The notes under the pieces were generated by a model. It did not search any database. It was not told the origin of the DNA and saw only the letters and a list, made by a program, of their open reading frames with translations. Source: Lachnospiraceae bacterium UBA4364 (GTDB taxonomy: Bacteria > Bacillota > Clostridia > Lachnospirales > Lachnospiraceae). Taken from it: 64,000 nt of DNA. The stretch is taken from the NCBI GenBank assembly GCA_002393955.1, contig DGSK01000011.1, positions 1-64,000 on the forward strand, written 5' to 3'. The position numbers and the translations under genes are program-made. Shown here piece by piece: positions 8,591 through 18,015 of the stretch. Numbering within the stretch: the stretch's first letter is position 1; every line of letters begins with the position of its first letter.

Positions 8591-9619
8591 TCAGCAGCTG
8601 ATCTTCAATAACGTGGAATTCCCATGCAGCAGCATTTCTTCAGAATCAGCCGGGATAAAAACGCAGTCTCCCTTGAAAAACGGAAGCACATCCTTTCCTT
8701 TGCTTCCTCCCTTAATAATACCGCATCCGTCTACGCATAACAGCACTGCAAAGGAATTAGCCTCAGTCTTTATCCCTGCCATCTGCTTTATGCGCTCGGT
8801 ATTCAGCATCATGCGTTCCATCTGAAAATACTTGCATCTTCCCAAAAGCTCCGTAGCATAACCGGGCCTGAATTTCAGTACCCTCATGGGCTGCTTCGGT
8901 TCCGATGCCCCGGACAAATTCATTACATCCAGTGCCTTATCTACATGAAGTTCTCTTTTATTGCCGTTTTTATCTACCCTGTCATAATCATACAGCCTGT
9001 AGGTCAGATTGGAATTCTCCTGCACCTCAGCTATCACCGCACCATTTCCTATGGCATGAACAGTCCCCGCCTCTATAAAAAACACATCATCCTTGTGAAC
9101 CTTTACCTTCTGCAGATATCTGGTGAGATTTCCTTCACTTATGGCTTTTTTCACCTTATCCGCAGTCATGGAATGTCTGAAACCGTATATAAGAGACGTG
9201 TTCTGAGCTGCATCTATCACATACCACATTTCTGTCTTTCCACGCTGACCGTTTTCATTCACTCTGGCATACTCATCCGTCGGATGTACCTGTACCGACA
9301 GGTCGCTGTCAGCATCTATGAGCTTTACAAGTATAGGAAGGTCATCATAGCCGTTCTCCCTCGGATGAGTTCCCAGATATTCCGGGTGTTCCTTCAGGAC
9401 ATCAGAAAGAAGCCTGCCTTTATATTCACCGCTTGCAACAGTGCTCACTCCGTCCGGATGGGTACTGCACTCCCAGGTCTCAGCAAGCGGTGCGGTATCC
9501 GTCTCCTTGCAGAAATCATCCTTGAGACGCCTGCCGCCCCAGAGATAATCCTTCTCTGCAGGCTTTAAGAGAAACGGCATTATGGAATTTTTTTCATTAT
9601 TTTTCAGTACTGACTTCAT
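8591..9619 (-). CDS. manA: Class I mannose-6-phosphate isomerase
   Basis: 342 residues. It interconverts fructose 6-phosphate and mannose 6-phosphate in the cytoplasm. The zinc-site pattern is present: LSVQVHPTDEYA, the KTEMWYV segment and FFIEAGTVHAIGNG with the ligand histidine. NLTYRLYDYDR is also typical of the family. It is encoded beside manC and so feeds GDP-mannose synthesis for the glycan locus upstream. The ribosome binding site is weak; an internal ATG at 9580 gives a protein starting at MPFLLKPAEK and is a possible alternative. Confidence 0.93.
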   Translation of the reverse strand: MKSVLKNNEKNSIMPFLLKPAEKDYLWGGRRLKDDFCKETDTAPLAETWECSTHPDGVSTVASGEYKGRLLSDVLKEHPEYLGTHPRENGYDDLPILVKLIDADSDLSVQVHPTDEYARVNENGQRGKTEMWYVIDAAQNTSLIYGFRHSMTADKVKKAISEGNLTRYLQKVKVHKDDVFFIEAGTVHAIGNGAVIAEVQENSNLTYRLYDYDRVDKNGNKRELHVDKALDVMNLSGASEPKQPMRVLKFRPGYATELLGRCKYFQMERMMLNTERIKQMAGIKTEANSFAVLLCVDGCGIIKGGSKGKDVLPFFKGDCVFIPADSEEMLLHGNSTLLKISC

Positions 9620-9753
9620 TCATGTATTTATCTGTCAACTCATCCCCATGGGATCAAACTCACATAGGGTAATCCTTTTTTATATGGTTTCCCGAATTTA
9701 CCATCCGTATGTCCCAACAGCAGGTGCTTTAGCCATCAGGAACAGTTACAATA

Positions 9754-11079
9754 TCATATATCCAGTTTATACTTTGTCTTATCGTGCACGCTTATGGCTT
9801 CACCGATCTGAACCTCTATAAGGCACAGTTCTGTCTCCGCCACCACCGTATGCCTGCATCCAGCGGCCATAGTCACCACATCTCCGGTTGATACCGGCTG
9901 CTTCATACCATCCACAATTACCGTTCCCCTGCCGGATACGATATTCCATATCTCGTCCCTGTGCGCATGGGAATGGTAATTCATAGCCTTTCCCGCAAGA
10001 ACGGTTATCTTATTGGTCATGCTGCCCGGTCCCACATCCAGCACCCTGAAGCTCCCCCAGGATTTATCGGCAAACATAACCTGCTGTTCTATCTTATCAA
10101 CCACCGGCTTATTATGGCTTGAAGCCTCTTTATCCGAAACAAACACGCCTTCTGCCGAAGCAGCCACCACCACATTTTTCAGCCCCATACATACGACAGG
10201 CACATCAAGTTCATTCACGACGTTTACATTCTCGCAGCTGCTGTCAACCACGGTCTTGCCCGTTGCGGAATCGTCCATGGCCTCCGTCAGGGTATTCCAT
10301 GTTCCCAGATCTTTCCATGCACCGTCAAATTCCAATACGCTTACCTTTTCTTCTGCTTCAAGAATCTCCCTGTCAAAGCTTATTGCGTTAAGCGTATCAT
10401 ACTTTTCGTACAGATCCTCGTAGTCCGTAAAGTCGATCTTTTCATGGGCTTTCTTCAGGATATATCCCATCCTGAAGACAAATACGCCCGCATTCCACAA
10501 AGCCCCCTGCGCGATATATTCCTTCGCCTTTTCCTCGCTGGGCTTTTCATGGCACACCCCGTAAAACCTGCCATCCTTCTTTTCCACCGGCAGAATGTAG
10601 CCGTACTTTTCCGCAGGATATGTCGGCTTCGCCCCGATCACACATATATCAGCCGATTCTTCTGAAACAGCAAGCTTTTCCAGATTCTTAAGCGCCTCGA
10701 AGTAATCATCTTCCACGTAAGGATCCACGGGGCACACCATCAGAAACCGGTCCTCAGCCACATGCTTTATTTCATGCAGAAAAACAGAAGCAAGAACAAT
10801 TGCCGGAAACGTATCTTTTCTGCAGGGTTCAACTGACAGAGAAATGTTTTCGCCTATCTGGCTGTGGAGTGCCGCCACCTGTGCACGGGAGGTGGCAACA
10901 GTCACGTCCGCTTCGCTGTCAGCAGAAACTATGCCACGGTACATTCTCTGCACCATGGATTCCACCGTTCCGTCATCTCTTTTTAATATCTTTATAAACT
11001 GCTTTGATCTGTTATCATTTGACAGCGGCCAGAGTCTTTTCCCTGATCCGCCGGAAAGAAGTATCACATTCATTATCAT
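9754..11079 (-). CDS. manC: Mannose-1-phosphate guanylyltransferase with C-terminal cupin domain
   Basis: 441 residues. The N-terminal nucleotidyltransferase has ILLSGGSGKRLWPLS and the family FVEKP-type motif as VCHEKPSEEK. A C-terminal cupin (about residues 330-441) has YHSHAHRDEIWNIVSGRG, the type II phosphomannose isomerase signature region. It makes GDP-mannose from mannose 1-phosphate and GTP and may have isomerase activity as well. GGGGG precedes the start. Neighbours are manA downstream and two nucleotide-sugar reductases upstream, consistent with a surface-polysaccharide precursor operon. A phosphomannomutase is not in the window. Confidence 0.93.
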   Translation of the reverse strand: MIMNVILLSGGSGKRLWPLSNDNRSKQFIKILKRDDGTVESMVQRMYRGIVSADSEADVTVATSRAQVAALHSQIGENISLSVEPCRKDTFPAIVLASVFLHEIKHVAEDRFLMVCPVDPYVEDDYFEALKNLEKLAVSEESADICVIGAKPTYPAEKYGYILPVEKKDGRFYGVCHEKPSEEKAKEYIAQGALWNAGVFVFRMGYILKKAHEKIDFTDYEDLYEKYDTLNAISFDREILEAEEKVSVLEFDGAWKDLGTWNTLTEAMDDSATGKTVVDSSCENVNVVNELDVPVVCMGLKNVVVAASAEGVFVSDKEASSHNKPVVDKIEQQVMFADKSWGSFRVLDVGPGSMTNKITVLAGKAMNYHSHAHRDEIWNIVSGRGTVIVDGMKQPVSTGDVVTMAAGCRHTVVAETELCLIEVQIGEAISVHDKTKYKLDI

Positions 11080-11128
11080 TAGCCCCCGTTATTTTACAGT
11101 AAGTAAGATCAGATATTTTAAATTCATT

Positions 11129-12118
11129 TTACGAAGATACATGATCGTACATATCCTTTATTGTATCCCGCAGGCTATAGACTGCACGCCACCCGGTATC
11201 CTTTTCTATCTTACTGTTGTCAGACTCAAACTTAGGCGTATCTATTGGACGCATACGGCTGGGATCTACTATTATGTCCGCCTTCACGCCGCTTATTTCC
11301 TCAAGCATCTCTATCACATTCCGCACGCTGACAGCATTTCCCCTGCCCGCATTGTATATCTCGCCGCCTTTTCCTTTGTCAGCGATTTCAATAAAGGCCT
11401 GGGTCAGGTCACGCACATCAGTATAGTCACGCTCTATATTTATATTGCCCACATGTAGTTTGAATTCTTTTCTGCCCTCCCTTGCTGCCCTCGCAAACTG
11501 CATGCAGAAATTAGAAACCGAAAACCGCTTGCTCATGCCTGGCCCTATTTCATTAAATGTCCTCAGTGTGATCACATCCAGCCCGTAAGCCCTGTGGTAG
11601 ATATTTGCAAGCAGTGCCTGACAGACCTTTGTGGACGCAAAGATATTATTAGGCCTTGGCTGCAGTTCCTCTGACATGGGTATGCGGTCAAAATCATTGC
11701 GTCCGTATTCCTCACCTGATCCTGCCATTATTATCCTTGGCTTATACCCATCTATGCTCCTTACCGCATCAAAAAGGTTCAGCGCACCTATCACATTGAT
11801 ATCCACAGTCTCCGCAGGTTCTTTCCATGCATAGCCAACGGAATTCTGCACCGCAAGGTCATATATCACATCAGGCATATAGCTTTTCAGCACGGAAATG
11901 ATGCCTTCCTTATCCAGCACGTCCATTTCTACCCATTCGGTGCACTTCTCCGATCCGGCATATTTAGCCAGATCATCATTCTCAATATCCGTCTTCTTCA
12001 GATATGTTGCAGTAACATCTTCTCCGCATCTTATAAGCCTTGGGATAAGGTACCTTCCGAAAAGGCTTGTGCCACCTATTATGAGAGATTTATTCTTGTC
12101 TGTATCTGTCATGCTCAC
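11129..12118 (-). CDS. NAD(P)-dependent nucleotide-sugar reductase/epimerase with Tyr-to-Phe change in YxxxK
   Basis: 329 residues, extended SDR family, most like GDP-4-keto-6-deoxy-mannose reductases. The cofactor loop is GGTSLFGRYL and the serine region reads AGSGEEYG, but the catalytic YxxxK reads FASTK, with Phe in place of the essential Tyr; the paralogue upstream has YAATK. The protein may be a weak enzyme, act on a different substrate, or be a regulatory subunit. The GTG start at 12118 has a GAGGAG eight bases upstream and overlaps the stop of the upstream paralogue. That overlap implies co-translation in a fixed ratio. Confidence 0.85.
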   Translation of the reverse strand: MSMTDTDKNKSLIIGGTSLFGRYLIPRLIRCGEDVTATYLKKTDIENDDLAKYAGSEKCTEWVEMDVLDKEGIISVLKSYMPDVIYDLAVQNSVGYAWKEPAETVDINVIGALNLFDAVRSIDGYKPRIIMAGSGEEYGRNDFDRIPMSEELQPRPNNIFASTKVCQALLANIYHRAYGLDVITLRTFNEIGPGMSKRFSVSNFCMQFARAAREGRKEFKLHVGNINIERDYTDVRDLTQAFIEIADKGKGGEIYNAGRGNAVSVRNVIEMLEEISGVKADIIVDPSRMRPIDTPKFESDNSKIEKDTGWRAVYSLRDTIKDMYDHVSS

Positions 12119-13065
12119 TTAAGCAACTCCTCATTCTCACGGAAATAATCCAGGGTATCGGCTATGGTCTGTTCAAGCTTTATCTGCGGTCTCCACCCCG
12201 TGGCCTTGTAAATCTTTGACACATCAGGTTCTATGATCGGAACATCAACAGGTCTGAGTTTCTCTTTATCAACAACCGGTTTTATATCAGCCCCGCTTAT
12301 CTTTATTATCAGATCCAGTATATCAGCGATCTTTACCGCTTTTCCCGTGCCTACGTTATATGTCTCACCGGGCAGGCCAAACTGCGCCAGCGCCGTATAG
12401 GCATTTACCACATCACGCACATCCGTAAAATCCCTCATAGCGGACAGGTTTCCCACATGTATTTCCGGAGATTGCAAACCTTTTTCCACTCTGACTGCCT
12501 GCCGGCAGAAATCAGCAACAACAAAGACCGGTGACTGTCCCGGTCCCATATGGTTAAAGCTCCTGGTCATGATCAGCTGCAGGTTATATGCCTGCGCGTA
12601 AACCGTTGCCATCATATTCTGTCCGGCCTTGGTTGCCGCATAGATATTTCCCGGGCGAAGGAACTGTTCTTCCTTTACAGGCACCTCCTCCGGGCGAACA
12701 TATCCGTATTCCTCACCCGAACCGGCGAGGATCACTTTCGGGCTGTATTCCAGCTGTCTTAATGCATCCAAAAGATTAAGCGTTCCCTTTACATTGACGC
12801 TCACGGTTCCGGCAGGATCCTTCCACGACCTGGATACCGAGCTCTGAGCCGCCAGATGGAAGATGCACTGAGGGTGTTCATCCTGAAGCAGGGCAAGAAC
12901 AGCTGCCGGATCCATTATGTCAAGCTCCCTCACTTCACCCTCTGAAAAACTGTCCGTATTGTGATTCTGTATGGTACCTACAACTTCATATTTAAGATTT
13001 TCACGCACCGCTTTTGCAAGATAAGGGCCCACAAAACCTGATGCACCTGTTATAAGAGCTTTCAT
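12115..13065 (-). CDS. GDP-4-dehydro-6-deoxy-D-mannose reductase-like SDR enzyme
   Basis: 316 residues, extended SDR. The Rossmann loop is TGASGFVGPYL and the active site is complete (AGSGEEYG and YAATK). Best matched by memory to Rmd, which reduces GDP-4-keto-6-deoxy-mannose to GDP-D-rhamnose; epimerase relatives cannot be excluded. The dehydratase Gmd that would make its substrate is not in the window. It overlaps the next gene by four bases; the two proteins are paralogues, probably from a tandem duplication. GAGG lies just before the ATG. Confidence 0.85.
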   Translation of the reverse strand: MKALITGASGFVGPYLAKAVRENLKYEVVGTIQNHNTDSFSEGEVRELDIMDPAAVLALLQDEHPQCIFHLAAQSSVSRSWKDPAGTVSVNVKGTLNLLDALRQLEYSPKVILAGSGEEYGYVRPEEVPVKEEQFLRPGNIYAATKAGQNMMATVYAQAYNLQLIMTRSFNHMGPGQSPVFVVADFCRQAVRVEKGLQSPEIHVGNLSAMRDFTDVRDVVNAYTALAQFGLPGETYNVGTGKAVKIADILDLIIKISGADIKPVVDKEKLRPVDVPIIEPDVSKIYKATGWRPQIKLEQTIADTLDYFRENEELLK

Positions 13066-13146
13066 AAAACCTCATTTCGTAACCGTCAGGACCTGTCGGG
13101 GTACGCCCGCATCAGCAAATGCTTCCGGCAGTCCTAAACAGTCATC

Positions 13147-14088
13147 TCACTTCATCTTTGCGATGATATATCTGGGTCTGCGTTTCACCTCATCGTATAT
13201 CTTGGCCAGGTAAAGTCCTACAATCCCTATGCCTATCATGATCACACTTGCACTGAAAAGCTGCAAGAGAATTACCGTAGTAAAGCCTTCTGCCGCAGTC
13301 CCGCAGAAATACCGTACAAGAGTCTGTATTCCCAAAGCAAAGGCAAATATAAGTGACACAATTCCTATCCCTGTTATTAAATGCAGGGGAACAGCAGAAT
13401 ATTCCACAATATTATTAACCGCATATTTAAAGAGCGCAGATGTACTCCACTTGCTGCTTCCGACTTCCCTGTCCCTTACGTCAAATTCAACAGAAGTCTT
13501 TTTATATCCTATCCATGATGAAAGTGCCCGGAAGAATACATGGTATTCCGGAAACATAAGCAGAGCGTCCACTGCCCGTCTGTCCAGAAGCTTAAAGTCA
13601 GAAGCTCTGTACATATCGATCTTAGTAGCCCTGCTCATTATCCCATAGAATGTTCCGGCACTAAACTTATGAAATATCGACTCACGTCCACGACTTTTCT
13701 TTACACCTTCTACAATCTCATATCCGGACTCCCAGAGACGATACATCTCTATCAGGACTTCCGGCGGATGCTGAAGGTCACAGTCCATTACAGCAGCACA
13801 GCCTCCCCTGGCAGCGCCAAGCCCCGCAAATATAGCAGCTTCTTTGCCAAAGTTCCTGGAAAAGCAGACATATCTTACTGAAGGATTCTTCACGGCAGCT
13901 TCCTCAATACGATCCTGCGTCAGGTCAGATGAGCCGTCATTAACAAAAATAAGCTCATAAATGATGCCCGCATCATCCATCAGAGCTTTTAAAGTTTCTG
14001 CTGTCTTAATGATCATCCCCTCCTCATTATAGGATGGGATAACCACTGACAGCATCTTATTATCCTGTTGTAAATCAGATTTATCCAT
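13147..14088 (-). CDS. Family 2 glycosyltransferase, polyprenyl-phosphate type (GtrB/DPM-like)
   Basis: 313 residues. The N-terminal GT-A domain has LSVVIPSYNEEG, FVNDGSSDLT, VMDCDLQHPPE and RDREVGSSKWS, typical of enzymes that move a sugar from a nucleotide donor to undecaprenyl phosphate. Two C-terminal membrane helices (about residues 235-260 and 275-298) and a basic tail follow. It lies at the upstream end of the mannose/GDP-sugar cluster, so the donor may be GDP-mannose or a derivative, but that is inference. An internal ATG at 14055 has a better ribosome binding site (AGGA) than the ATG used here. Confidence 0.9.
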   Translation of the reverse strand: MDKSDLQQDNKMLSVVIPSYNEEGMIIKTAETLKALMDDAGIIYELIFVNDGSSDLTQDRIEEAAVKNPSVRYVCFSRNFGKEAAIFAGLGAARGGCAAVMDCDLQHPPEVLIEMYRLWESGYEIVEGVKKSRGRESIFHKFSAGTFYGIMSRATKIDMYRASDFKLLDRRAVDALLMFPEYHVFFRALSSWIGYKKTSVEFDVRDREVGSSKWSTSALFKYAVNNIVEYSAVPLHLITGIGIVSLIFAFALGIQTLVRYFCGTAAEGFTTVILLQLFSASVIMIGIGIVGLYLAKIYDEVKRRPRYIIAKMK

Positions 14089-14105
14089 AGTTGTGAATTA
14101 TTATA

Positions 14106-14213
14106 CCATAATTGCATGGCGTTCGCCATTCCCCGCTCACTTATTCCCATGCAATTAACGTACAACATCCTTGTTGTACCATAATAACGCAGCGTTCGTC
14201 ATCCCCCGGTCAT
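14106..14213. repeat. 73-bp tandem direct repeat with internal palindromes
   Basis: Two diverged copies start with CCATAAT and contain GCGTTCG, CAT and CCCCG in register at 14106-14140 and 14179-14213. The spacer has a perfect 8-bp stem, GTACAACA/TGTTGTAC (14160-14179), and AATTGCATGG pairs with CCATGCAATT across the first copy. The function is unknown; it lies between the stop of the chemoreceptor gene and the glycosyltransferase start. Confidence 0.6.
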
Positions 14214-14242
14214 ACGCTCCGCACACTCAGGCAGCAGTTTTA

Positions 14243-16711
14243 CTACATTTCAAATCTGGATATGATTTCCTTAAGCTCTGCCACTGCAGCCTTGCACTGT
14301 TCCACCTTAGCCATGCTGTCCGTAGTATCCGATACCATATCGGATGTCTTGCCCGCTATATCGGATATACCTCTGGTGGACTCATTGACGGTATTGTCTA
14401 TGCCGTTTATAGCAGCAGCTATACGGTCAATTGCTTCGTTCAGACTGTCAATGCTGCTTCGTATGGTATCCATGCTCCGGCCGAAGCTTTCTGCATCCTC
14501 ACGGTACTGCACGCTCACCTTGCCGAACTCCTCGTAATCCGAAAGTACATTGCTTTCCAGGAAACTGGTTGTTTCTGTAAGACACTCCGCCATCTGGTTA
14601 ACTGCCGAAACCACCTCGGTTACAATGTGGCCAATGTCACTTACTGCCGAAGAGGACTGCGTAGCCAGGTTACCTACTTCTGTAGCAACAACAGCGAAGC
14701 CTCTTCCTGCTTCACCTGCCCTGGCTGCCTCTATGGACGCATTCAGTGCTAACAGGCTTGTCTGCGAAGATATCTCCATTATAGTTCCGGAAAGAGCATT
14801 TATCTTATCAACAGACTTGGATGCCTGTATTGCCTTTTCTGATTTTTCCTTAACTGACTCATATATCTCTATGGTCTTCCGGCTTGCTTTTTCTGTTGTT
14901 GCCGCAAGCTCTGTTGCACGCTGGGACACCTCTCTTGACAGGCTGCTGCCGTCCGCAGCCAGCTTTTCAATGCTCTGGGCGCTATCCTGTATATCTCCGA
15001 TATTACCTGTGATACCGGCAGTGGTAGCTGCAGTCTCCTGCATACCTGCGGCCAGTTCTTCCGTCGTAGCGGAATTGTCCTGGCAGATATTGCCCACATT
15101 CCTGATTGTAAGATCCAGATCATCAACATTGGAATCAATACTCTGTCCTGCACCTTCAATGGACTCCACAACACCCCTCAGGCTTTCGTGCATCCGCTCC
15201 ACAGTCCTTGAGATAACTCCCACTTCATCAGACCGCTTAGCCAGAGCCTTAGCAGTTTTGTCATCAGAGAAATCAAGCCCCGCTATATTATTTATAACAG
15301 GAACAAGCGCATTTATTCCCGTCATTAACATCGACGAAACAAGGATTATCGCAATTATAGCCACTATCAGGCAGAGCACTGCATATATTATCATCTTGTT
15401 GCGCATCTTTGACACGCTCTTAAGCATCTCTGCCTTATCTGCAGTAACTATCACTATATTGCCATCATTTGTGAAAGAATAACCGGCTACTTTATTTACA
15501 CCTTTGTATTTGTAAATGCATGAACCGTCAGGAACTTCCTTTCCCGCCTGGAGGTCTGCAACTATCCCCTTTACCGCATCATTTTCCACAGGCTGGCCGA
15601 TCTTCTCGGGGGTCTTATGCCAAAGCATGGTGCCGTCAGGTGCAACCATGTATGCATAGGATCCTTCAACGCCTGTCATCTCAATCTTGCCAATAAGAGA
15701 ATCGTAATCAATCTTTACAAGCTCATCATAATCAGAAGTAACAAGTACTATATTTCCGGTATCTGTAAATGAATATCCCGCAAGCTTTTTGGAGTCCTTA
15801 TAATCATAGATTACATATCCGTCCTCAACAGTCTTTCCGGCCTGAAGGTCTGCAACTATCCCCTTTACCGCTGCATTTTCCACAGGCTGGCCGATCTTTT
15901 CCGGAGTGGGATGCCATAACATCGTTCCATCGGGAGATACCATGTATGCATACGAGCCTTCTGCCACATCTATCTTTATATTTCCTATAAGGGAATCGTA
16001 ATTGATCTTCATGAATGCATCATAATCAGCCGTAACGATCACGATGTCACCGGTTTTTGTGAATGCATATCCGGCAAGCTTTGTTGCTTCCTTGTATTCA
16101 TAGAATATCGCACCGGGCTCTACTTTTTTTCCTGCCTGGAGATCTGCAACTATGCCTTTTACTGCCGCATTTTCTACAGGCTGGCCGATCTTTTCGGTAG
16201 TCTGATGCCAGAGCATGGTGCCGTCAGGACTTACCATGTATGCGTATGATCCCTCAACGCCCGATATGGTCACATCACCAAGCACAGATTTAAGTGTCGC
16301 CCTGTCCGGACGTATTCCGTCCACCGTCACCTTGTCAATGGCATGAGCCGTATTGACCGCCAGATCGAAGGCATAATTCTTGTAGACTTCTTCACCGAAC
16401 TCCCGGGAAAAATCTATGGAAACCGCAGCTTCCTCCGCAAGATTCTTGGCATATCCGCCATATGCCTCCTCTCCAAATTCAGTGGCAAAATCCACCGCCA
16501 CAGCAGTTTCCTGCGCCAGGTTAAGGGCGTAATTCAGATAAGTATTCTGCATCGACTTTGATGCATTTAAAACGCCGCTGATAACCTGTATCAGTATTGC
16601 GACAAACAGTATTCCGCCTGCAAAAAAAGCAATCTTGGTACTCAGCCTTGAAAAGAAACCGATACTTTCGGCTTTCGCGGCCGTTCTTGAAGAACTGACT
16701 TTAGCTTCCAT
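14243..16711 (-). CDS. Methyl-accepting chemotaxis protein with three tandem sensor repeats
   Basis: About 822 residues from the ATG at 16711 (GGGGGG upstream; 16717 is also possible). TM1 is at about residues 27-45. Next come three 26-residue repeats ending in FGEE-type motifs, then three tandem sensor repeats of about 98 residues each beginning EGSYAYM and containing DGTMLWH, EKIGQPVEN and GIVADLQAGK. They resemble Cache domains. TM2 is near 438-460. The C-terminal half is a normal signalling domain with a hairpin tip that includes NASIEAARAGEAGRGFAVVA. It should control CheA from an extracellular ligand. The near identity of the repeats points to recent internal duplication. Confidence 0.93.
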   Translation of the reverse strand: MEAKVSSSRTAAKAESIGFFSRLSTKIAFFAGGILFVAILIQVISGVLNASKSMQNTYLNYALNLAQETAVAVDFATEFGEEAYGGYAKNLAEEAAVSIDFSREFGEEVYKNYAFDLAVNTAHAIDKVTVDGIRPDRATLKSVLGDVTISGVEGSYAYMVSPDGTMLWHQTTEKIGQPVENAAVKGIVADLQAGKKVEPGAIFYEYKEATKLAGYAFTKTGDIVIVTADYDAFMKINYDSLIGNIKIDVAEGSYAYMVSPDGTMLWHPTPEKIGQPVENAAVKGIVADLQAGKTVEDGYVIYDYKDSKKLAGYSFTDTGNIVLVTSDYDELVKIDYDSLIGKIEMTGVEGSYAYMVAPDGTMLWHKTPEKIGQPVENDAVKGIVADLQAGKEVPDGSCIYKYKGVNKVAGYSFTNDGNIVIVTADKAEMLKSVSKMRNKMIIYAVLCLIVAIIAIILVSSMLMTGINALVPVINNIAGLDFSDDKTAKALAKRSDEVGVISRTVERMHESLRGVVESIEGAGQSIDSNVDDLDLTIRNVGNICQDNSATTEELAAGMQETAATTAGITGNIGDIQDSAQSIEKLAADGSSLSREVSQRATELAATTEKASRKTIEIYESVKEKSEKAIQASKSVDKINALSGTIMEISSQTSLLALNASIEAARAGEAGRGFAVVATEVGNLATQSSSAVSDIGHIVTEVVSAVNQMAECLTETTSFLESNVLSDYEEFGKVSVQYREDAESFGRSMDTIRSSIDSLNEAIDRIAAAINGIDNTVNESTRGISDIAGKTSDMVSDTTDSMAKVEQCKAAVAELKEIISRFEM

Positions 16712-16825
16712 TCCCATTACCCCCCATATTTTTTTTAGATTTGTTTTTATGAAAAATGAAAACCTTTTCCGTAATATTTTATCATAGGCGTAATGCACAG
16801 TCTACAAAAATGTATTAAAAATAAT

Positions 16826-16852
16826 ACAAAAGACGCCGGTTTTTCCCGGCAC
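16826..16852 (-). terminator. Terminator of the Sel1/J/HIRAN operon
   Basis: On the minus strand GCCGG pairs with CCGGC around an A-rich loop and is followed by GTCTTTTGT, immediately after the HIRAN stop. Confidence 0.6.
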
Positions 16853-16855
16853 CTT

Positions 16856-17248
16856 TCAGAAATCCACCAGAAAGATTCCTATCCTTATCATGTGGAAACC
16901 GCCCTTTTGCTCCACGCTTATTACTTTTCCCTTAAGAAGCTTGCCGGCATCCATAAGACGGGCAAAAACCACATTATCCTTTTCCGGCACATAGCCAAGC
17001 TTTTGTCCGGCATCGTTAAGTACCAGTATCGCTTTATCATCGAATTTATTATCTTCCCGCCTCAGGTTCAGCATATCACCCGCCTTTACGCCCTCAAGTA
17101 CCTCCGGATCCTTTAAGTGGGTGGTTCCTGCGACATATGTGTCAAAAAGATGGATTTCCTTTATCAGAGGTTTCAGTACATCTCCCAGCTCATGGCTTTC
17201 CACTAAGGACACCATTCCGCTCTCAGTCTTTGTCAGTTCATTTGCCAT
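16856..17248 (-). CDS. HIRAN domain protein
   Basis: 130 residues. The central part (about residues 35-125) carries the HIRAN pattern: VAGTTHLKDPEV, a LRREDNKFDDKAILVLN segment and GQKLGYVPEKDNVVFARLMDAG. HIRAN domains bind DNA ends or stand alone in bacteria, often near helicases and in accessory regions; the stand-alone role is unknown. It starts inside the end of the upstream J-domain gene (16-base overlap), with GGAGG nine bases before the ATG. It is the last gene of a three-gene operon with tight overlaps, so the proteins are likely made together. Confidence 0.88.
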   Translation of the reverse strand: MANELTKTESGMVSLVESHELGDVLKPLIKEIHLFDTYVAGTTHLKDPEVLEGVKAGDMLNLRREDNKFDDKAILVLNDAGQKLGYVPEKDNVVFARLMDAGKLLKGKVISVEQKGGFHMIRIGIFLVDF

Positions 17249-18015
17249 GCTATCACGCCTCCGTTCCCCATTATCTCTGCCAGCATATCCTCAAGCTGCC
17301 TGTCATAATCCTCATATGACTTAAGCTCCTCTGCAAGACTTTCTTTCTTTGCCTCTACCGCTTCCGGATCTTCCAGCAGGTACTTGTACTGATAAGGATC
17401 CGTCTCGCATATCTTCTTTATCTGTGCCTTAAGTGAAATGATCTTTTCCTCAATATCAGGGATTTCGCTTATCTCCATATCCAGCCCCAGTTCATCCAAT
17501 GCCTTATTCACTAACAGCTCACACTCCGTGAGTCCCTCAAGATCATTGCACTCATATGCGGCAACAGCCCTGTTCCAGAGTTCCTTAAGCACCGGCTCTT
17601 CATTTGTCTTTGGGAAAATATCCGGATGTATCCTTTTTGCGATCCTGTGATAAGTTTTTCTGATCCTTAACAGTTCAGACTGTGTTATCCTGCCTCTCTC
17701 CCGGGCATTTTCATTTTCCTGTATCATTTCTTCAAGCTGCTTCCGGTATTCTTCCATTTCCTTTTTAAGAAAAGCCTGCAGAGCAGCCTGGTCGACCGCC
17801 TCCCCTCTGTTGATAGCAGCCTGACAGAATGCTATCATCTTTTTCTTGCGTATGCATTCAATTTTCTTTCTGAATACAGAAAGGATAAGCTCCCCGAATG
17901 TCCGGATGTATTCCTGATTCATCTGAAAAGCGATCTTCTTCAGACGGTCCCGTTCCCTGATAAGTTCCACATATTTATCATAAGCAGCATTTCCCAGCCA
18001 TATCATCTCACTCAT
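17233..18015 (-). CDS. J-domain-like protein with HPD motif and coiled coils
   Basis: 260 residues from the ATG at 18015, which overlaps the stop of the upstream gene as ATGA and has GGGAGG seven bases before. The middle (about residues 113-165) resembles a J domain: RKTYHRIAKRIHPDIF holds the HPD tripeptide that triggers Hsp70 ATPase. The flanks are charged helices likely to form coiled coils (EEYRKQLEEMIQENENA; the C-terminal EELKSYEDYDRQLEDM). There are no zinc-finger or peptide-binding DnaJ domains, so it would be a specialised Hsp70 co-chaperone. Its Hsp70 partner is unknown; an Hsp70-like gene lies at 50.2-51.9 kb. Confidence 0.75.
   Translation of the reverse strand: MSEMIWLGNAAYDKYVELIRERDRLKKIAFQMNQEYIRTFGELILSVFRKKIECIRKKKMIAFCQAAINRGEAVDQAALQAFLKKEMEEYRKQLEEMIQENENARERGRITQSELLRIRKTYHRIAKRIHPDIFPKTNEEPVLKELWNRAVAAYECNDLEGLTECELLVNKALDELGLDMEISEIPDIEEKIISLKAQIKKICETDPYQYKYLLEDPEAVEAKKESLAEELKSYEDYDRQLEDMLAEIMGNGGVIAWQMN

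Noticed and set aside
14550..15482. 310-codon open frame on the plus strand opposite the chemoreceptor
   Set aside because: It is antisense to a clearly real gene, is Ser/Ile-rich in the way shadow frames are, and has no ribosome binding site or domain.
15588..16262. CRISPR-like spaced repeats of about 295 bp
   Set aside because: They are in-frame coding repeats of the chemoreceptor sensor domain, too long and too continuous for a CRISPR array.
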